Notes: generated by a model not told the origin, from the letters alone. Counted from the stretch's first letter, positions 44,918 through 59,792 are shown. The stretch: DNA of 64,000 nucleotides from Epiperipatus broadwayi (GCA_028023455.1 JAQFVV010012529.1:2542001-2606000), one strand, 5' to 3'. Translations and numbers: made by a program.

Positions 44918-47293
44918 TTTAATGCTAGAATTGGTAAACAAATGAAAGACAAAAGTGCTGTAGGTAATTTTGGTTATGGTAATAGAAATGAGAGGACATA
45001 GACTTGTGGAGTTTGCAGAAAAAGAAAAACATTATATTATGAATTCTTTTTTTGAGAAAAATGTTAAAAGGAAATGGACATGGAAGCATCCAAATGAAGG
45101 TACAGCAGAATTGTATTATATTTTGACTAACAGAAAATACATATTTCAAGATTGTAATGTTCTTAATAAATTTAACACAGGAAGTGATCATCGATTAGTA
45201 AGATGTAAGATACGTGTTAATGTAAAACTAGAAAGACAAAAATTATTAAGAAAAACAATATTTACAGTTGATATTACTAATCTTCAGAAACATTCTAATG
45301 AATTTAAATTAGAACTTACAAATCGGTTTCAAGTATTAGTAGATTTTGAACATGATTCAGATTTGAATGAAATTAATATGAAAATAACAGATACACTTTT
45401 AAAAACTGCAACTAAGATAGCTGGTAGAAAAAAACAGCAATTGACCAATAAAATTTCTTCTGACACTAGAGAATTTATGAAGAAAAGAAGGAATATGAAG
45501 ATATACAAAAATGATGCATTAAAAAGAATTGAATAGCTCGTATTTTTTAAAATGGTGCGGAAAAGAGTTGAAAATGTTATAAGAAAGTATAACTGTGAAC
45601 TAGCAAGGAAAGCTGTAGAAGAAAATAAAAGTCTTAAGAATGTAAAACAACATTTTGGTTTTGGTAGGAAATTTATATCTGCAATGAGAAAAAAAGATGG
45701 AATTATTACTAAAAAGAGAGATGACATCATGAAATTGGTAGAAGATTTTTATCAAGAATTATATAGTAATAAAGAACAAGTACCTCCTATATCTATTACA
45801 TCTTCCAAATTGCCCAGAATTTTAAATGAAGAAGTGAGGCATGCAATTAAATGTATGAAGAAAGGAAAGGCTCCAGGTAATGATGGAATTATAATTGATA
45901 TATTAAAAGAAGCAGGTGAAGAAATATAATTTTTTTTAGCAAAGTTATATACCAAATGTCTAAATGATAAAGATGTACCGGATGATTGGAAGAATGCAGT
46001 AATAATATTAATATTTAAAAAAGGTGATAAAGAAGATATTAGAAATTACAGACCTATCAGCCTTTTATCAGTTTTATATAAACTTTTTACCAAGATAATT
46101 ACAACTCATCTACAGAGAACATTGGATTTCCACCAATTAAGAGAACAAGCTGGATTTAAAAGTGATTTTAGTACAGTAGATCATATTCAGGTATTGAGAG
46201 AAGTTATAGAAAGGACAAATGAATATGAGTTGTCATTATGTTTTGAATTTGTAGATTATGAAAAGGCATTTGATTCTATAAACATTTCTTCAGTGATTAA
46301 AGCATTGGATCATCAAGGTATAGATCCAGGATATTGTCATATTTTAAAGAATATTTATAAAAATGCAACAGCAACAATTAGATTACATAATGATACTAAG
46401 TCATCATTGAGAAAGGTGTAAGACAAGGTGACTCCATATCTTCAAAACTTTTTACAGCAGTGCTGCATGAAGTATTTTGTGAATTAAAACGGGAAACTAA
46501 AGGAATGAAAGTAAATGGAGATTATTTAAGTCATTTAGATTTCGCAGATGATGTAGTTGTTTTTGCAAATAATGCTTCAGAACTGCAGGAAATGTTGCAG
46601 GAGTTATCAGATGAAAGTAGGAAAGTAGGACTAAAGATAAATGTTAACAAGACTAAAGTAATATTTAATCGATTCGCTCAAAATATGAAAATAAAGATTG
46701 ATTATGATGAATTAGAAGAAAAACAGTTACAAATACCTTTTAATACAGATGGAAACATAATGGAGGAAATTAATCATAGAATTAAACTTGGTTGGAGTGC
46801 TTTTGGTAGAAATAACTAGGAAATATGCCTATGTGTTTGAAAAGGAAGGTTTTTAACAAATGTGTTTACCAGTTCTTACTTATGGATCTGAAACTTGGAC
46901 ACTTAATAGAAGAGCAATACAGAGACTTCAGATCACTCAAAGAAGTATGGAGATATGTATGTTGGGAGTAACAAGAAGAGATCGAAAATGCAATGTATGG
47001 GTAAGAGAACAAACAGGTGTTACTGACCTCATTGAAAAAATTAAAAGATTGAAGTGGATTTGGGCTGGACATATTGATAGAAGAGATGATAATAGATGGA
47101 CAGTTGAAATTTTAAACTGGATTCCAAGAGATTGTAAAAGATCCAGAAAGAGACCACATATGAGATGGATGTATGAAATAAGAAAGTGTGCAGAGGTGAT
47201 GTGGAGAAAAGAAGCTAAAGATCAGAGAAGATGGATTAAACTTGGAGAGACCTTCATCCTGCAGTGGATTGATAATGGTTGATAATGATGATG
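44918..47293 (+). mobile_element. 5'-truncated RTE LINE, copy B
   Basis: It begins within the endonuclease at TTTAATGCTAGAATTGG, corresponding to about 60683 of the fuller copy, and ends with GGTTGATAATGATGATGA. Over this length it is very similar to copy C, with scattered substitutions. Breaks: a TAG stop at 45534, an altered stretch at about 45926-45940 that introduces a stop, a deletion at about 46397-46412, a deletion at about 46722, and others near 46818-46860. Motifs remain: [34 protein letters not shown] and the C-terminal WAGHIDRRDDNRW. CATACATA occurs close to both ends (44905-44912 and 47295-47302), a possible but imperfectly placed target duplication. 5' truncation is typical of LINE insertion. 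Confidence 0.88.
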
Positions 47294-50200
47294 ACATACA
47301 TATAATCAATATGTATACATCACATTTGTATTCTTATTTTATTTATAAAACTAAATATATAATTTAGTTAGTACTTTTTATTCTTTAAAATGAAAAATCA
47401 TTGTTCAGAAGACAGTTGACAAGGTAATGATCTCTGGGTTCACATGCACTTTATTGAATTAAAGGTAACAAAGTTAACTTAGTGATTTAACATCAAATTG
47501 TTTTGTAACAATATAGAATAAGATATGCTTCAGCAAGCTCATGCAGATATATATAAAAAAATAATATTTTTTTATTAGAAGATTAAGGATTCTATTCTTT
47601 CAGCTATATCCTCACAAAGACTTATGCTGTGTTCGATTTAAAAGAACAGTGTATAAGATAAAATCTATATTTTGAATGATTTAATACTTATTAGAAGAAA
47701 TTTCTAATATTTTTTTAAAGAAAGTAATTTGAATATATTTTCGTGTTCGATATAAATCGTTCTAATTGGAGTTCTAAAATATAAACTTTGTTTTAAAAAG
47801 AACATGTTTATAAAAACTTCAACCAAGTTAAATTAATGTACTTTACATTACATTATAAGGACAATGCAAAGTGAGTAGAACACAGATTTATCATGGGATA
47901 TATAAAATATGCTTGCCTAGTCAAATATATATATATATGAATAACATCTTTTGCAAATGTCTTTAAAATTATATAGAAGCAATATCTTCAAAATAGAATT
48001 ATAATTGTTAATAAAGGAACTGTGTATTAACGAAGATGATGTCTATATACAAAGAGGAAACTAACCATCAACTTTGGATATTCTATTATTTTCTTCAATG
48101 TATAACAATGAAGGAATTAAAAATTGCATCTCCTGAAGATTAATAAGCTGACTAGGGTCAAAACAGATCACCCCGATCTTATTTTTAAATGACTTAAGGC
48201 CTTTCATAATTAACAGTAATGATGGTAAATATGCTGCCTTTAGTATTAATTTTAATGATTAGACTTAATAAATGAAAGGACTTATATTCCTAATTAATTG
48301 TGATCCAGTTATTTAAATTAGAATAGCATTTAATTCATATATATATATATTATACTAGTATATATTAAAGTGTATAAATTGAAATCTGAGTCGCTGTATT
48401 CTTTATATCCTCAAAAAGTAATATTCTGTGCAAAGTTTGTTATTCTTACTTTGGGGATTAATGAGCTAAGACATTGCATTTCAAAATTTTCATTCTCTGT
48501 AATATTGCTTCTGTTTATCATTATTTAGATGTTATATGAATAAACTTTCATGGATATCTCATATGTTCTTAAATAATTGAGTCAAATAGTATCACTAAAT
48601 TAATAATAGCAATTTATAAATTATTTTTTATTTTTTTTGGAAATACTTGGATCCAAAAAAAAAAACATAACTACAATGTGATTTTTTAAAACCATACTGA
48701 ATTACCCACTTGTCTGTAACTTAAAGCAAACTATTCAACAAAATCCTTGAAAGTATTTTACTATAGTGGAATCTAATGATAATTACTTCAGCTTTTTATT
48801 TATTTTATTTTTATAAATGGGACAATAAAAAGATTCTTAAGATTATAAATCCATCTATTCTTAAAAATTTCTAATAGTTTTGAAGCTAACATATCACCAC
48901 CATATTTTTTAACTTTTTTTGATCTGCCTTAAGAATCTATTTTGGTTTCATTAAGTTGAATATATTTCTTAAGTCAATTGATAGGATGAATTATTAGTAT
49001 TAAAACAGCCATCTGAATTTTTAAATCATTATTCAAAATGGGATTAAAATAGTTCATTCTGTTCAAATCAATGGATTACCATCCACTGATTTAATAAGAT
49101 TATATTATTTCTCTCTCTGCAGTTTTAATTAATCAATTTGTCTTTTTGTTAGTTGTTGAAATTATACTTTTCAAAAGTTGTATTTTATATCATTTTAATA
49201 TTCCACCAGTCAGAAAATGCCATGCTTGCTTTTAATCAAGTCACTAATGATAGTCATTGTAAGAAAACCAATCGGGATTTTATTTTTTAGTGGTTAACTG
49301 CTGCACAACAACTTCTTTAAAAAGAATTCCATCTCTTAGTAACTATAAGGTTGAAAATTGAAATCGGCAGAGTTTTTTTAAATTATGACATTTATATTAT
49401 GTTTATAAAATCCAATATCCATTAAATGAAATAGTAATTTAGAAATGTTCGTACTGAAAAATTAAAACTTGATTAGGGTTGAAAAATAGTTACTATTTTT
49501 ATCAAGAGATGTCAGGAAGATCTTTAAAAGTAATGGATATGTTTATAAGTAAATACATATTAGAATAAATTGAAATTAAATAAAATTACGAATATAGTTA
49601 CTCCCCCCCCCCCCAAGCAATTACAACTATCTGAGCTTTATTTAATTAATTTCTTAGCAAAAATCGAACATTTAGCATTATTAAATGTTAAAGAAATTAA
49701 GTAATTTTTGGAAAATAAAATTTACATTTATCAATTTATTAATAATTATGATATTTATTGTGTTTAAACACATGATTCTGATGTATTTAATTCTACAGTT
49801 TTTATTTAAAATATGATTATATTTTATACGCGAACAATTTAGATTCATTAATTTATAACTATCATTTTCTAACGTAATAAATGCCTCAATTATAAGTAGT
49901 AAGTAATATTATTGGGTTTAACTAATATTGGAATAAATAGCAATTAGTTTTATTCTGATAGTTACATTCCATGTTATTCCAGATTTATGGTAACATATTA
50001 GTCTGTTATGTTTATTATATAGCTGATAGGTTCTTCATAACCGAATGTCATCGGATTGGTAATCCCTGATCTGAAGTTGTATTTATTGTCAATCTTTGTA
50101 TTGTAATGTAAAATTACATTCTGAGATTCTTTCTTTTTTAATCGATTGCAAATATTATTGGTTGTTTTCTTTTCAACTAATCATGATTTTGATAGATAGA

Positions 50201-51647
50201 ATTGGTTTTCACTTTGTAATGGTTGAATTTGATTGCAACAGTATTATTTTATATTAAGTCATTATTTTTCAGTTTTCAACAAATGAAAAATACTGTGAAG
50301 AATAGTAGATTGACAATATATCTCAAAATCAATAAGTTGCACTATCATGTATAATATCATTTGCACCATATGAATTTACGTTATAACTAATTTACTTATA
50401 GTTAACTGAAATTTACAATCACATTATCAATATTACTAAAAGCAGACAAATTTCTAATTAGTAACAAAATTTAAGCTTCAAAACAGTCTTGCAACAAAAA
50501 TTTGATAGCTATTTAATATTGTCAAAGACTTCCATAAAATAGTAGTCTTTCATTTTTTCTCAAATTTCTTTAAAATTACTTTAATAAGAATGATCAGAAC
50601 ATAAATAGTAATACAAAATTGTAAAAAAAAACATACTTTATAAACCTCCATCAGAAACAATTTATGATAGATAAAATTCATTCTACAATTGCTTCTTAAT
50701 CACAAATAATATTCTTGTAGTTTTTAATTTTATTTTCTTTAGCATATATGTAATGTTAAATAATCACTGGAGGATATATTTAATCTTTCCAAGTTCTCAT
50801 AAACATCTATTTTTACACTCATCCATATAGATAGAAAAAGAAAAGCACATTGTTATTATTATTTATATGTTAAGAAAATATAGGGTAAAGATACAGTTTA
50901 TGTAGTACCACTGCTTTAACTCAATTGGTTCCTGGGACTTGTTTGTAAGAGAACTACAAATCATGTAGAATCTAAATGCTCTATTACTTATATACAATAT
51001 TATAAATTTTTTAAGTGGTGAAAATACTTCATTCTATATGTTCTGTGAATTTCAAAATAGACTTGAATATTTAAAGATATTGATTATGACCTATATGTTT
51101 TTTTTCTTGAAAGTTAGTGTAAAATTTAAATATTGTTCACAATTCCACATGTTTTGTTGCAAAAATAATGGCAAGACATTAGAGGAATTTCTGAATTGAA
51201 TCTATCATTTTTAAATTTGCCTTAAACAAAGAAAGTCTGTTGACTATGTTCTTTATTACTTTTAATTTTCATTTTGCCCATGTTACTATAGATATAGTGA
51301 TGAATTTTTATTTTCAATTGAATCTGATATATTTCAAAAGGGTACATTTCCAAGCAATAAATGATATATCACAGATTAAATAAACTTGTCTACAATAATT
51401 GCACTTTTGCTTCAACCAATGGGTTCCATATTATGTTAGGAAATTAAAAGATAACACATGGGCATTATTGTCAGTTATAATCAATTTAGATCTCAAGGTA
51501 AGGTTTTTAAAAATAAAATTCCAATCAGTAGATAAAGGCAACAAAATTTCCTTTTAATTTCTATATTAATAAGTTAGAAAAATAAAATTCTTTAAGTAAA
51601 CTTACTAAATTTATGAAAATTAGTACAATCATTTAATTTATCAAGAA
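47294..51647. other. AT-rich non-coding stretch
   Basis: No gene that I can support on either strand. Frames are short and AT-driven. It contains homopolymers such as a run of about 14 C at about 49602-49615 and several TA microsatellites. Confidence 0.55.
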
Positions 51648-52150
51648 CAGGAGTTGACAAACTATGGCTCACAAGACTAATGGGAATCTTTGATCCCAAT
51701 CTTGTGGTTCTTTTTATCATGATAAACATAAACATTTATTTCCTGTTGTAGTTTGTAAATAAATATTTTGATAACTCTAGGAGAGGAAAAATGCACATTA
51801 TAGTGTTGTTTTTTGAATTCAACATTATTATAGAATGTACTAATTATTGTGGATGTTGAATATTTGAATATTAGAAATTTGTGAATAAATCAAACTGTCA
51901 AAGTAATTTTTTGTTTTTATTTATTTATTTTTAAGAGAATTTTTATTTTCATTAGGATATATAAATAAATATTCAAATATATCCACAGGCATTCAGAAAT
52001 TTGTATATTTTATGAACAGATTTTTCATATCTTGCCTTGTGGTTCTTTAATGGGGGAGGGGGTATATCTTTTTCTTGCGGCTCCTTAATGGAGGTGGATA
52101 AAAGATTTAAACAAAATGGCTGTTTATGTTAAAAAGTTTATTGACCTCTG
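51648..52150. mobile_element. hAT-type MITE (non-autonomous)
   Basis: The left end CAGGAGTTGACAAACTATGG and the right end, whose reverse complement is CAGAGGTCAATAAACTTTTT, form imperfect terminal inverted repeats of the hAT type (CAG.GGTT..CAAACT). They are flanked by 8-bp near-identical duplications ATCAAGAA (51640-51647) and ATCAATAA (52151-52158), the length expected for hAT. Subterminal repeats (CTTGTGGTTCTTT, CTTGTGGTTCTTTAATGG, CTTGCGGCTCCTTAATGG) recur inside. No transposase frame. Confidence 0.78.
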
Positions 52151-53100
52151 ATCAATAAGCTTGGAAGGTAAAACTCTTATGTAAATCTGCCAAATCTTTA
52201 AAGAGACAATAAGTGCATCATATTAGTGATGCCATGGACAAGAACATAATGAACACAAAGAAAGTCTTATTTAATGACCATAGATCCTTCAGAATTAAAA
52301 ATTTAATATCAGTATTAAGGGTTAAATATCGACTAACTTTTATAAGCTTTTTTATTGCATTAATCCTACCTATAATTTGTAAACTTATATATATCCATCA
52401 TCAAAGAAAAAGCTTCAGGAATTATTTTTATGTGATTTAAGTTTATCTTCTAATTAATTTTCTGGCTTAGTCAAGTTGTAGCCACTTTGATTAGTTCTAG
52501 TTTCAGTTCTATTTTGATACAAGTTCTCTGATCTGAATATACTTCTAGGAATATACATTTAGCTATTTTCTTATCTATTTCATTAATTATATATTAGGCA
52601 GAGTCTTGATATGATATATTTTGTAACTTATGTGGTATTCCAAAGATTTAAAAAAAAAAGATTCTTCACAGTTTATATAAAATCATAAAAAACTTTTTTT
52701 CATATTTTTTTAAAATATCTCTTTGCAATCTGCTGATGTATTCTCATACTAGACAAATATTCTTTATTCTGCTGAAGAACTCCCATACATTTCCATTTAA
52801 TCAGTTGTTTTTAGTAAAAGTTGTAGGACATTTTATTTTAGAATTTTTCCATTTCCTAACCAATTTTAGATTATTTATGAGAAAAATCAAAGTCAACATA
52901 TTTTTTATGACTTGATTTGATAAACACACTTTGTGAAAACATTTTTTTTTTAATCAAAAAAAAAAAAAAAAAATTTAAAGCAAATAATTTCAATTCTTAA
53001 TAATCTCAGAAAAGATCGTTTGAGATTTTCATGCAAAATACTTTTACTATAATGGAAATAATTTTTGTCACAGCATTCTTTTTTTTTTTCATATTTCAAA
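52151..53100. other. AT-rich non-coding spacer
   Basis: No supportable gene. The open frame at 52213-52440 partly overlaps the repeat edge and has no motif. Confidence 0.5.
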
Positions 53101-53167
53101 TGCGTTGACCGGGAAGTGAACCCGGGCTAGCTGCTTGGAAAGCAGATAACCACTAGGCCACCAATGC
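53101..53167 (-). tRNA. tRNA-Gly(UCC)-like sequence, probably a pseudogene or tRNA-derived repeat
   Basis: Read on the minus strand it has an acceptor 5' side GCATTGG, box A TGGCCTAGTGG, an anticodon arm CTGC-TTTCCAA-GCAG (anticodon TCC), a T arm CCGGG-TTCACTT-CCCGG containing box B, and the 3' acceptor strand TCAACGC plus A. It is 67 nt, a few short: the D arm cannot close properly, the first anticodon-stem pair and one acceptor pair mismatch, and position 58 in the T loop is C instead of the near-invariant A. This favours a decayed or SINE-linked copy, although it is the only such sequence I found here. Confidence 0.6.
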
Positions 53168-56100
53168 TTGACCACTGCATTCTTTTTCATGCATATTTTT
53201 AACTTTTATGGAAAATAACTTTTGCTAACTTAAAACATTAGAAATACAAGCATTGCAAAGTTAAATTGATATAATGGACCTAGTGACTATTCAAGTAGAT
53301 TTCAAAGGGATCCATTTATCTTGCCAATAAAATTTTTATCTTACTAGTAAATAAAATAAAGTCATACATCATGTGACTTAATTTGATAAGCTTGTTATTA
53401 TAAACTAAAATAAAGAGCGTGTTAATAGTTCTAACAAGTTTTATATGCCACAAGAGAAAGCATTTAAAATCTTTATCTAGAAATTATCCCCAGCTCCAGA
53501 CCTTTTTCTTGCTATTGGCTTTCCTCAGTGAGGCACTTGTTAGAGCTATTAGCATGCTCTTTATTTTAGTTTTTATCTTACTGTTCAATAATAAAATATT
53601 AACTATTAACTGAGTAACTTATATAAGAAACAAATCAATATCACTAAGAATCTTTCAAGTCTTTCACCAGTTTTGATGTAATTGGTGGATTTGTTTAATT
53701 TTTTTTTTCATCAGTTACACTGTTTTTTTTTTGACTGAATATTAAGTTGTTATTTAGTTTCTAGTTTTGAGTATTAACCACTAAAGTCAGTTATTGCTTA
53801 AATTAGAATGTAATTTATTTGTTTACTTTTTCATCATTTTTGAAAGATAAGTTAATTTTAAGATATTAACATTATAATTTTAGAATGATCTTCATTGTTA
53901 TATTAACTTTAAATTTATCTTTTAATAACTCTATAATCTTCCTTTTTTTCTGAAGTGCTATAATTTTGATCCTACTCCTCGGTGGAAAGCAATGCTCAGC
54001 AAATTATTTATCTAACAGAATGTAATCTTTTCTTGTATTAGCATATTAACATTATTCATAGAATTAAATATTTTAATACTTTTAATTTAAAATTTGTTTG
54101 TTTTTATATATAGTCTTCTTGTATATCTTTATTTTAGTATGTTTATTGTTTTTATTGATTTTTTTTGTATGTGTAAATGTAAATAAATATTTGCTTAAAA
54201 AAAAAAAAAAAAAAAACTAAACAGAAAAGAAATAAATTTTGTTAAAGTATTATTGAATGAGGCATTTAATTTATTAAATTTGAATTTTGATAATTTAATG
54301 TTAAAAATTACACTTGAGCACAATGCAGCATTATAAATCAAACATCATATTACATACATTAATCACTTTATGACTTAGATATCTCTTAATGTAACCTTTT
54401 TATTGAAATTAATTTAGATATTGTTGACTTTTTCTGTATATGTATTTTTTTTTATAATTAATGATTAATAGGTTAATAAATCATTTAACTTTTTATAATT
54501 AATATCTACTGGGTTTTTTTATTTATTATACTTTAAATATAATTTTTTTATCTTTCTATCTATTTATGCATTATTTCTTTTTTATAGATTATAATTTTAC
54601 ATAAGTCATTTACAAAATTTTCTGAGGATAATCCTAAGATAAAATAAAGAAGAGGAGAGGGAGATCACTATGTGACAAATAGATAATTGCAATAAAAGTA
54701 GTCCTTGTTTGTGAAATATAATTTAAAAAATCATTTATTAGGTATTATTAATGATACATTAAATTACCTCTGGATAAACAGAACATTTAATTTATTATTA
54801 AAAAAACATTTCATTGCACTTCAAATAAACAAAGAGAAAAATATTTTTAAGGATTTATAAACATTTTTTTTTTTTTTCACATAACAATTTATGAAAAAAA
54901 TATGCACTATATTGATTTAGTTTCACTTTTAGATATTTAATATTTAACTATTTACAAAAATCTATACACACTCCTCTTTTAATATTTAGAATGCATTCCA
55001 AAAATTTTAATGCTAAGCAAAATAAATCAATCTTAATATAAACTGAGCATTGATTGTATATATGTGTGGGAGATGATGATCTAGACCAACTGATGTGTGC
55101 TGATTCAGCACAAAATATATATAATGGGGATCATTTATCTTTTTCACATGTATGTGGTATGTGTATCAGTTGTATAAGATGGAGTGGGTGGCTGTGAGAA
55201 CTTGAAAGTCTAAGTTCAAACCTTTCTAATTAGTAAAACAAGATAGTGAACTCTGTTATAGATTTAGTACTGAAAACTTATTAAAACTGTAGATAAACAT
55301 AATTTAGTGATTCTTCACTGGAATATATGTAAAATACTTCTCAGATTTTATAATATAAAATACACATAATATTTTCAAAAAGTGTGTGCATATTTATCTA
55401 TAAAGTACATATAATAATTACATACACTAAAAAATACAAGGCTAATATTAATTATAGAGATCAGATGCAAATACTGTATTTTTTCTAGCAATCTTGTTTT
55501 ATTTTTTTATTTTTTTTATTTATTTATTGTTATAATTTAAATTATAGAGTTTATTGTGCTTGAAGCAATCAAAGACTCTGGGATCAAAAAGAAGAACGAT
55601 TATAGGTGGACAATTTTTGTTTTGATTCTAAATAAACTTTAATTAATTATTTTTTGGAAATTAGTTTTTTTTTATATTTAAACAAGAATGAAAGGAATTT
55701 ATTAGTGTTACTGTATTTTTATAATTAGAATTATGAAAATTTTAAGTATAAGAACATTATTCGTTACTGAACAAATTAATTATAATATATGTGTGTATAT
55801 ATATAAACATTAATAGCATCTGAAAGTCATTTCAAATTTTAAAAAATTTCATGTGGGAAAATAAAAACTGATTTATCATTGGTTGACATAGTAAAGGGAT
55901 AGCTTAAGAAATGATGGAGCCATAAAAATCTTTGGATTCTGGAGAAACAAACAATAGATTTGAGAAAATAATACATGAATGATAGATTAAGAGGCACTGC
56001 AAAGTAAAATGAAGTTTTAGTTTAAAATTTATTATTAAATCCTGCAAATTTATAAATATAATCAATTTATACTTTTAAAAATTATAAGTAATAATGTATA

Positions 56101-59100
56101 AAATTTCTATATAATTTCATTTATAAATGAATGGATTGACATATTCCACCTCACCATATTTTTAATACTCATTAACAAACAAAAACTTTTACTAACTACA
56201 AATCATGAGCTATCAGTATTTTTTATATTTTTTTCTTATTTTAAATTCTATTAATTTAAATGCATTTTTCTAAATAATCTTGATTCATAAAAAGTTTCAA
56301 TTGAAACAGCAGGTGACATATATACTCATTCTAAGAAAGTGAATTTCAATGCACCACTATAAATGTTTTTTGTTTATAAAAGGAATATATATATATATAG
56401 GGAGAATAAATTAAGTTTTCTTTTACTGAAGATTTTTAAATTTTATTTTGATACTTTAAATTTGTTTTATTGTTAAGTTTTGTTGAGAAATGATAATTCT
56501 TGATGACTCTGTGCAAGAGTTTTCCTTGTTTGGCCCTGGTGCCATATTTGTGTTTTTTTTAAGCATAAATAAGATAGTAACTTGATATTGTTTTTTTTTT
56601 TTTTGCAGAATTATGGCTATTAAAGAATACATATTTATTTTTATGATTATCTAGTCCTAGTTTTGGTATTAAGATTTACCATGTGTGTTTAGACGTTGAC
56701 AAATAATATAGTCTGGCTTTTGCTTTTATCTAATTTGGGAGATTGCAAATCTTTTACAAGGATTACAAATAATTCACATGCCAAAGTGATGATATCTCTA
56801 AAGAGAGATGTTTACCCTTATCAATAATTAAACACAGTCCTAAGTAAAGATGTTTTAACTTTTAAAAAATACTTAAACAAACATTTATTTCATGGTAAAT
56901 CTATGTCATAAGAATAACATGCTTTGTAACAAAATAGTCTTTAATAAGTCAGCTCTTAGTTTTCCTGATTTTAAATTATTTTATGCAATGATTTTTCATA
57001 ATCACAGCATATGCATAAATAGCTTTTCCAATATCTCATATAATGTATAGTTCCTCCCCTAACTTATAATGTCGTCAATAATGTCATAGTGTATATATAT
57101 ATATTCTATTGTTTTATCCACATTTAAGTGTTTGTTCACATTTCTCATACATATAAATATTTTACTTCTGCTATTGTTGTTCATATATACTTATAATAAA
57201 AAAAAAGCAACTGATGATAATAAAACATTTTCACCTTGATATTTGGATCTATCTTCAGAAAACAATATGTATATAGTATTTTGAAAAAGTAGATTTTTTT
57301 TTTGTACTGAATTTAATTTTATATATTTTTGCTTCTAGTCTAATCCAGATAAAAAATGTCAATTTTGGTTTTGTTAGATGGGGCGGAAAGGGAGAGGGGT
57401 ACATGAACAAGTATTAATAATATTTGAGCATTGTAAACGTTTGTTAAAAATGAATGTTTTGTAATGTACTTCAAATATATTTAATGGTTTCATATTAATT
57501 GACTTGTAATCTGCAAAATGTTTTTTTCTCCTTTTTAAAAGCTTGAGGATTGGAAAAGTAATGGATTGAAGAAGAATTTAAGAAGGTAGGAAAAAAGTGC
57601 TTCCTAGCTTTTGATTTTTTTTTCCATTTGGAAAAGTTAATATTACATCAAGACTAAACAAATAATTTGAAGTAAACAAAAAGAAAAGAAGAAATAATAA
57701 TTTTTCTGAATGCTAGAAAATTATAAAAGACGAATTGTTTGAAAATTTCTTTTTAAATAAATTTCTCTACCAGAAATGTTAGAATATAATACTTTTACTA
57801 TATATAAAAAAATGGATAGGATTAGAAAAATGAAAATGTTCAAAAATAATAATGAGAATCACAAATGGAATAGTAATTATAATGACTCCAATAGAGATGA
57901 AAAATCAGTCATAATTATATTGATAAAGGCTATAATGCTTAAAAAATATTCCAATAATTGTTGCTTTAAAAAAGTTACTAATTATAGAAAAAATAAATTT
58001 AATCAATAAATATAATTTATTAGAATAATTTATAAACATAATTTACTAATGCATTTTTGTAAATAAAACCAGATCTTATATTAATTTTTGCTCCAAAAGA
58101 TACCATAATGCTTATTTTTTTCATGTACAAAAATCTACATTTATTCAATTACAAAAATGTACATGTATTCAAGTACTTCTCTTTATAATAAGCTGTAAGA
58201 TTTTTGCCCCGGAATCCCACACAATTCCTTTCTTATACTTACCGGAATAGCTCCTTTTTTTGCACTCATTTTATCTGATGATCAGAATGTTATTCCATTA
58301 AAATTTACCATTAAATAAAGTGTTAATTGAAGTCTTGTGAGGCAGGAGTAGTAACAAAAATGATTATGGTTAAGAATAGCTTGCCACACAACCAAAAAAT
58401 GCAAGCCCAAAAATTAAAAAAATGTGCCTGTATTTCACATGTGCATATTAACTATATCTATTATAACATATGGCATATTGAATTATGATTCATTTATGAC
58501 ACAACCATGTTCATTTGTTATCAAGTGCACACATTGTAAATATATTCCAAATTACTTGTAAATAGTCTGCTTGAGTATTCTTTTTAAAAACTGTTTTTTA
58601 AGAAAATGATTGATGATTTATCTTTAGCTAAACTTTGATTATTAAGATCACTTTCATTATTTTAATAAAATCTTTTAGAAGATAAAATAATGTTTAGGAA
58701 ATCAAACTAATTTTTCTTTTATCTTGAATATTTAAAAGCTAGCATGATGAAACTCTAAAACTAAATCAAACATTCCAAATCTAAGTATTAAATATAAATA
58801 TAATAAATATCTAAAAATATATGAATGAGATTATAAATTATTCAATATACTGACTTGTAGATAAATTGTTTCTCTATACAAATAGAATTACATTTGTCCA
58901 AAATGGTCAATGGAAAAATACAAAAGAGCCATATAATTTATATTACCATTTATTTAAAGCATTAATGTTAATAATATTGTTTATACATTTATTACTTTAT
59001 AATTCAATATATTCATTGTGTGTTCAACATGGGCAAACAAAAGCTATCTATCTGGCTGATGATCTTAACTTGGGCTTATTTCAAATAGAGCTTATATTAT

Positions 59101-59792
59101 AAGCATCCTGAAAAATAATGCCAAGGCTCATTTTCTTGTTAGGTCTAATTTTTGGGAGAACACAGTAGAAAATAGTATTTAAAAAAGATTAATTAAAGAA
59201 AAAAATAAATTGAACAAGTTAAATATAAAAAAAATTAAATTAATTTAATTTTTCTTAATTACCAAAAAAATTTGCTTTCAATTATATCATAAAAGTTGTT
59301 AATGAAACTTGCATTCATTTTTTTTTTTTTGCTTTTTCACAAATTTGGTCTTTGGACATATATGCTGATGTAATAATGACTGGATATTAAACCATTATTG
59401 ATTTTTTGGTTATTATATTTAATACACAATTAAGAATCACTAATGATTAATTGATTTGATTTATCATTTGAATTTTTTCACAAAAGAGTATGCTAAAACT
59501 TTAGTTCTTCAAGTCATAAGTTTTTGTAATAGTATGCAGTCTGATGTAAATCTGGATAATAAAAGATTTCTCTAGTTAGTTTTTTTGTCATGTGTTTTAA
59601 GAATAAGCTTCTATTTTCATATTTTTTTTTGCTTTTATAGCTTATGCATAATTAAAAATCAATTTATAAGTACTCTCATAGCATATAGTTAAAAAGCACA
59701 CAGTTTGACTTGATTTTTTCACAATTCATTTTTATTATTGAATGAAATTATGGAAATTTTAATCTATGTATATATTTTGATGATATCATAAT
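53168..59792. other. Long AT-rich non-coding stretch
   Basis: No gene that I can support. Poly-A (about 54199-54216) and many TA tracts are present. A box-B-like AAGTTCAAACCTTT at about 55212 has no matching tRNA structure. The open frames at 57776-58009 and 58866-59102 are AT-rich and motif-free. Confidence 0.55.

Noticed and set aside
55190-55240. tRNA-like or SINE box B (AAGTTCAAACCTTT)
   Set aside because: No box A at proper spacing and no cloverleaf stems.
58866-59102. 78-codon plus-strand open frame
   Set aside because: AT-rich, no motif, no splice context; similar frames are expected by chance here.
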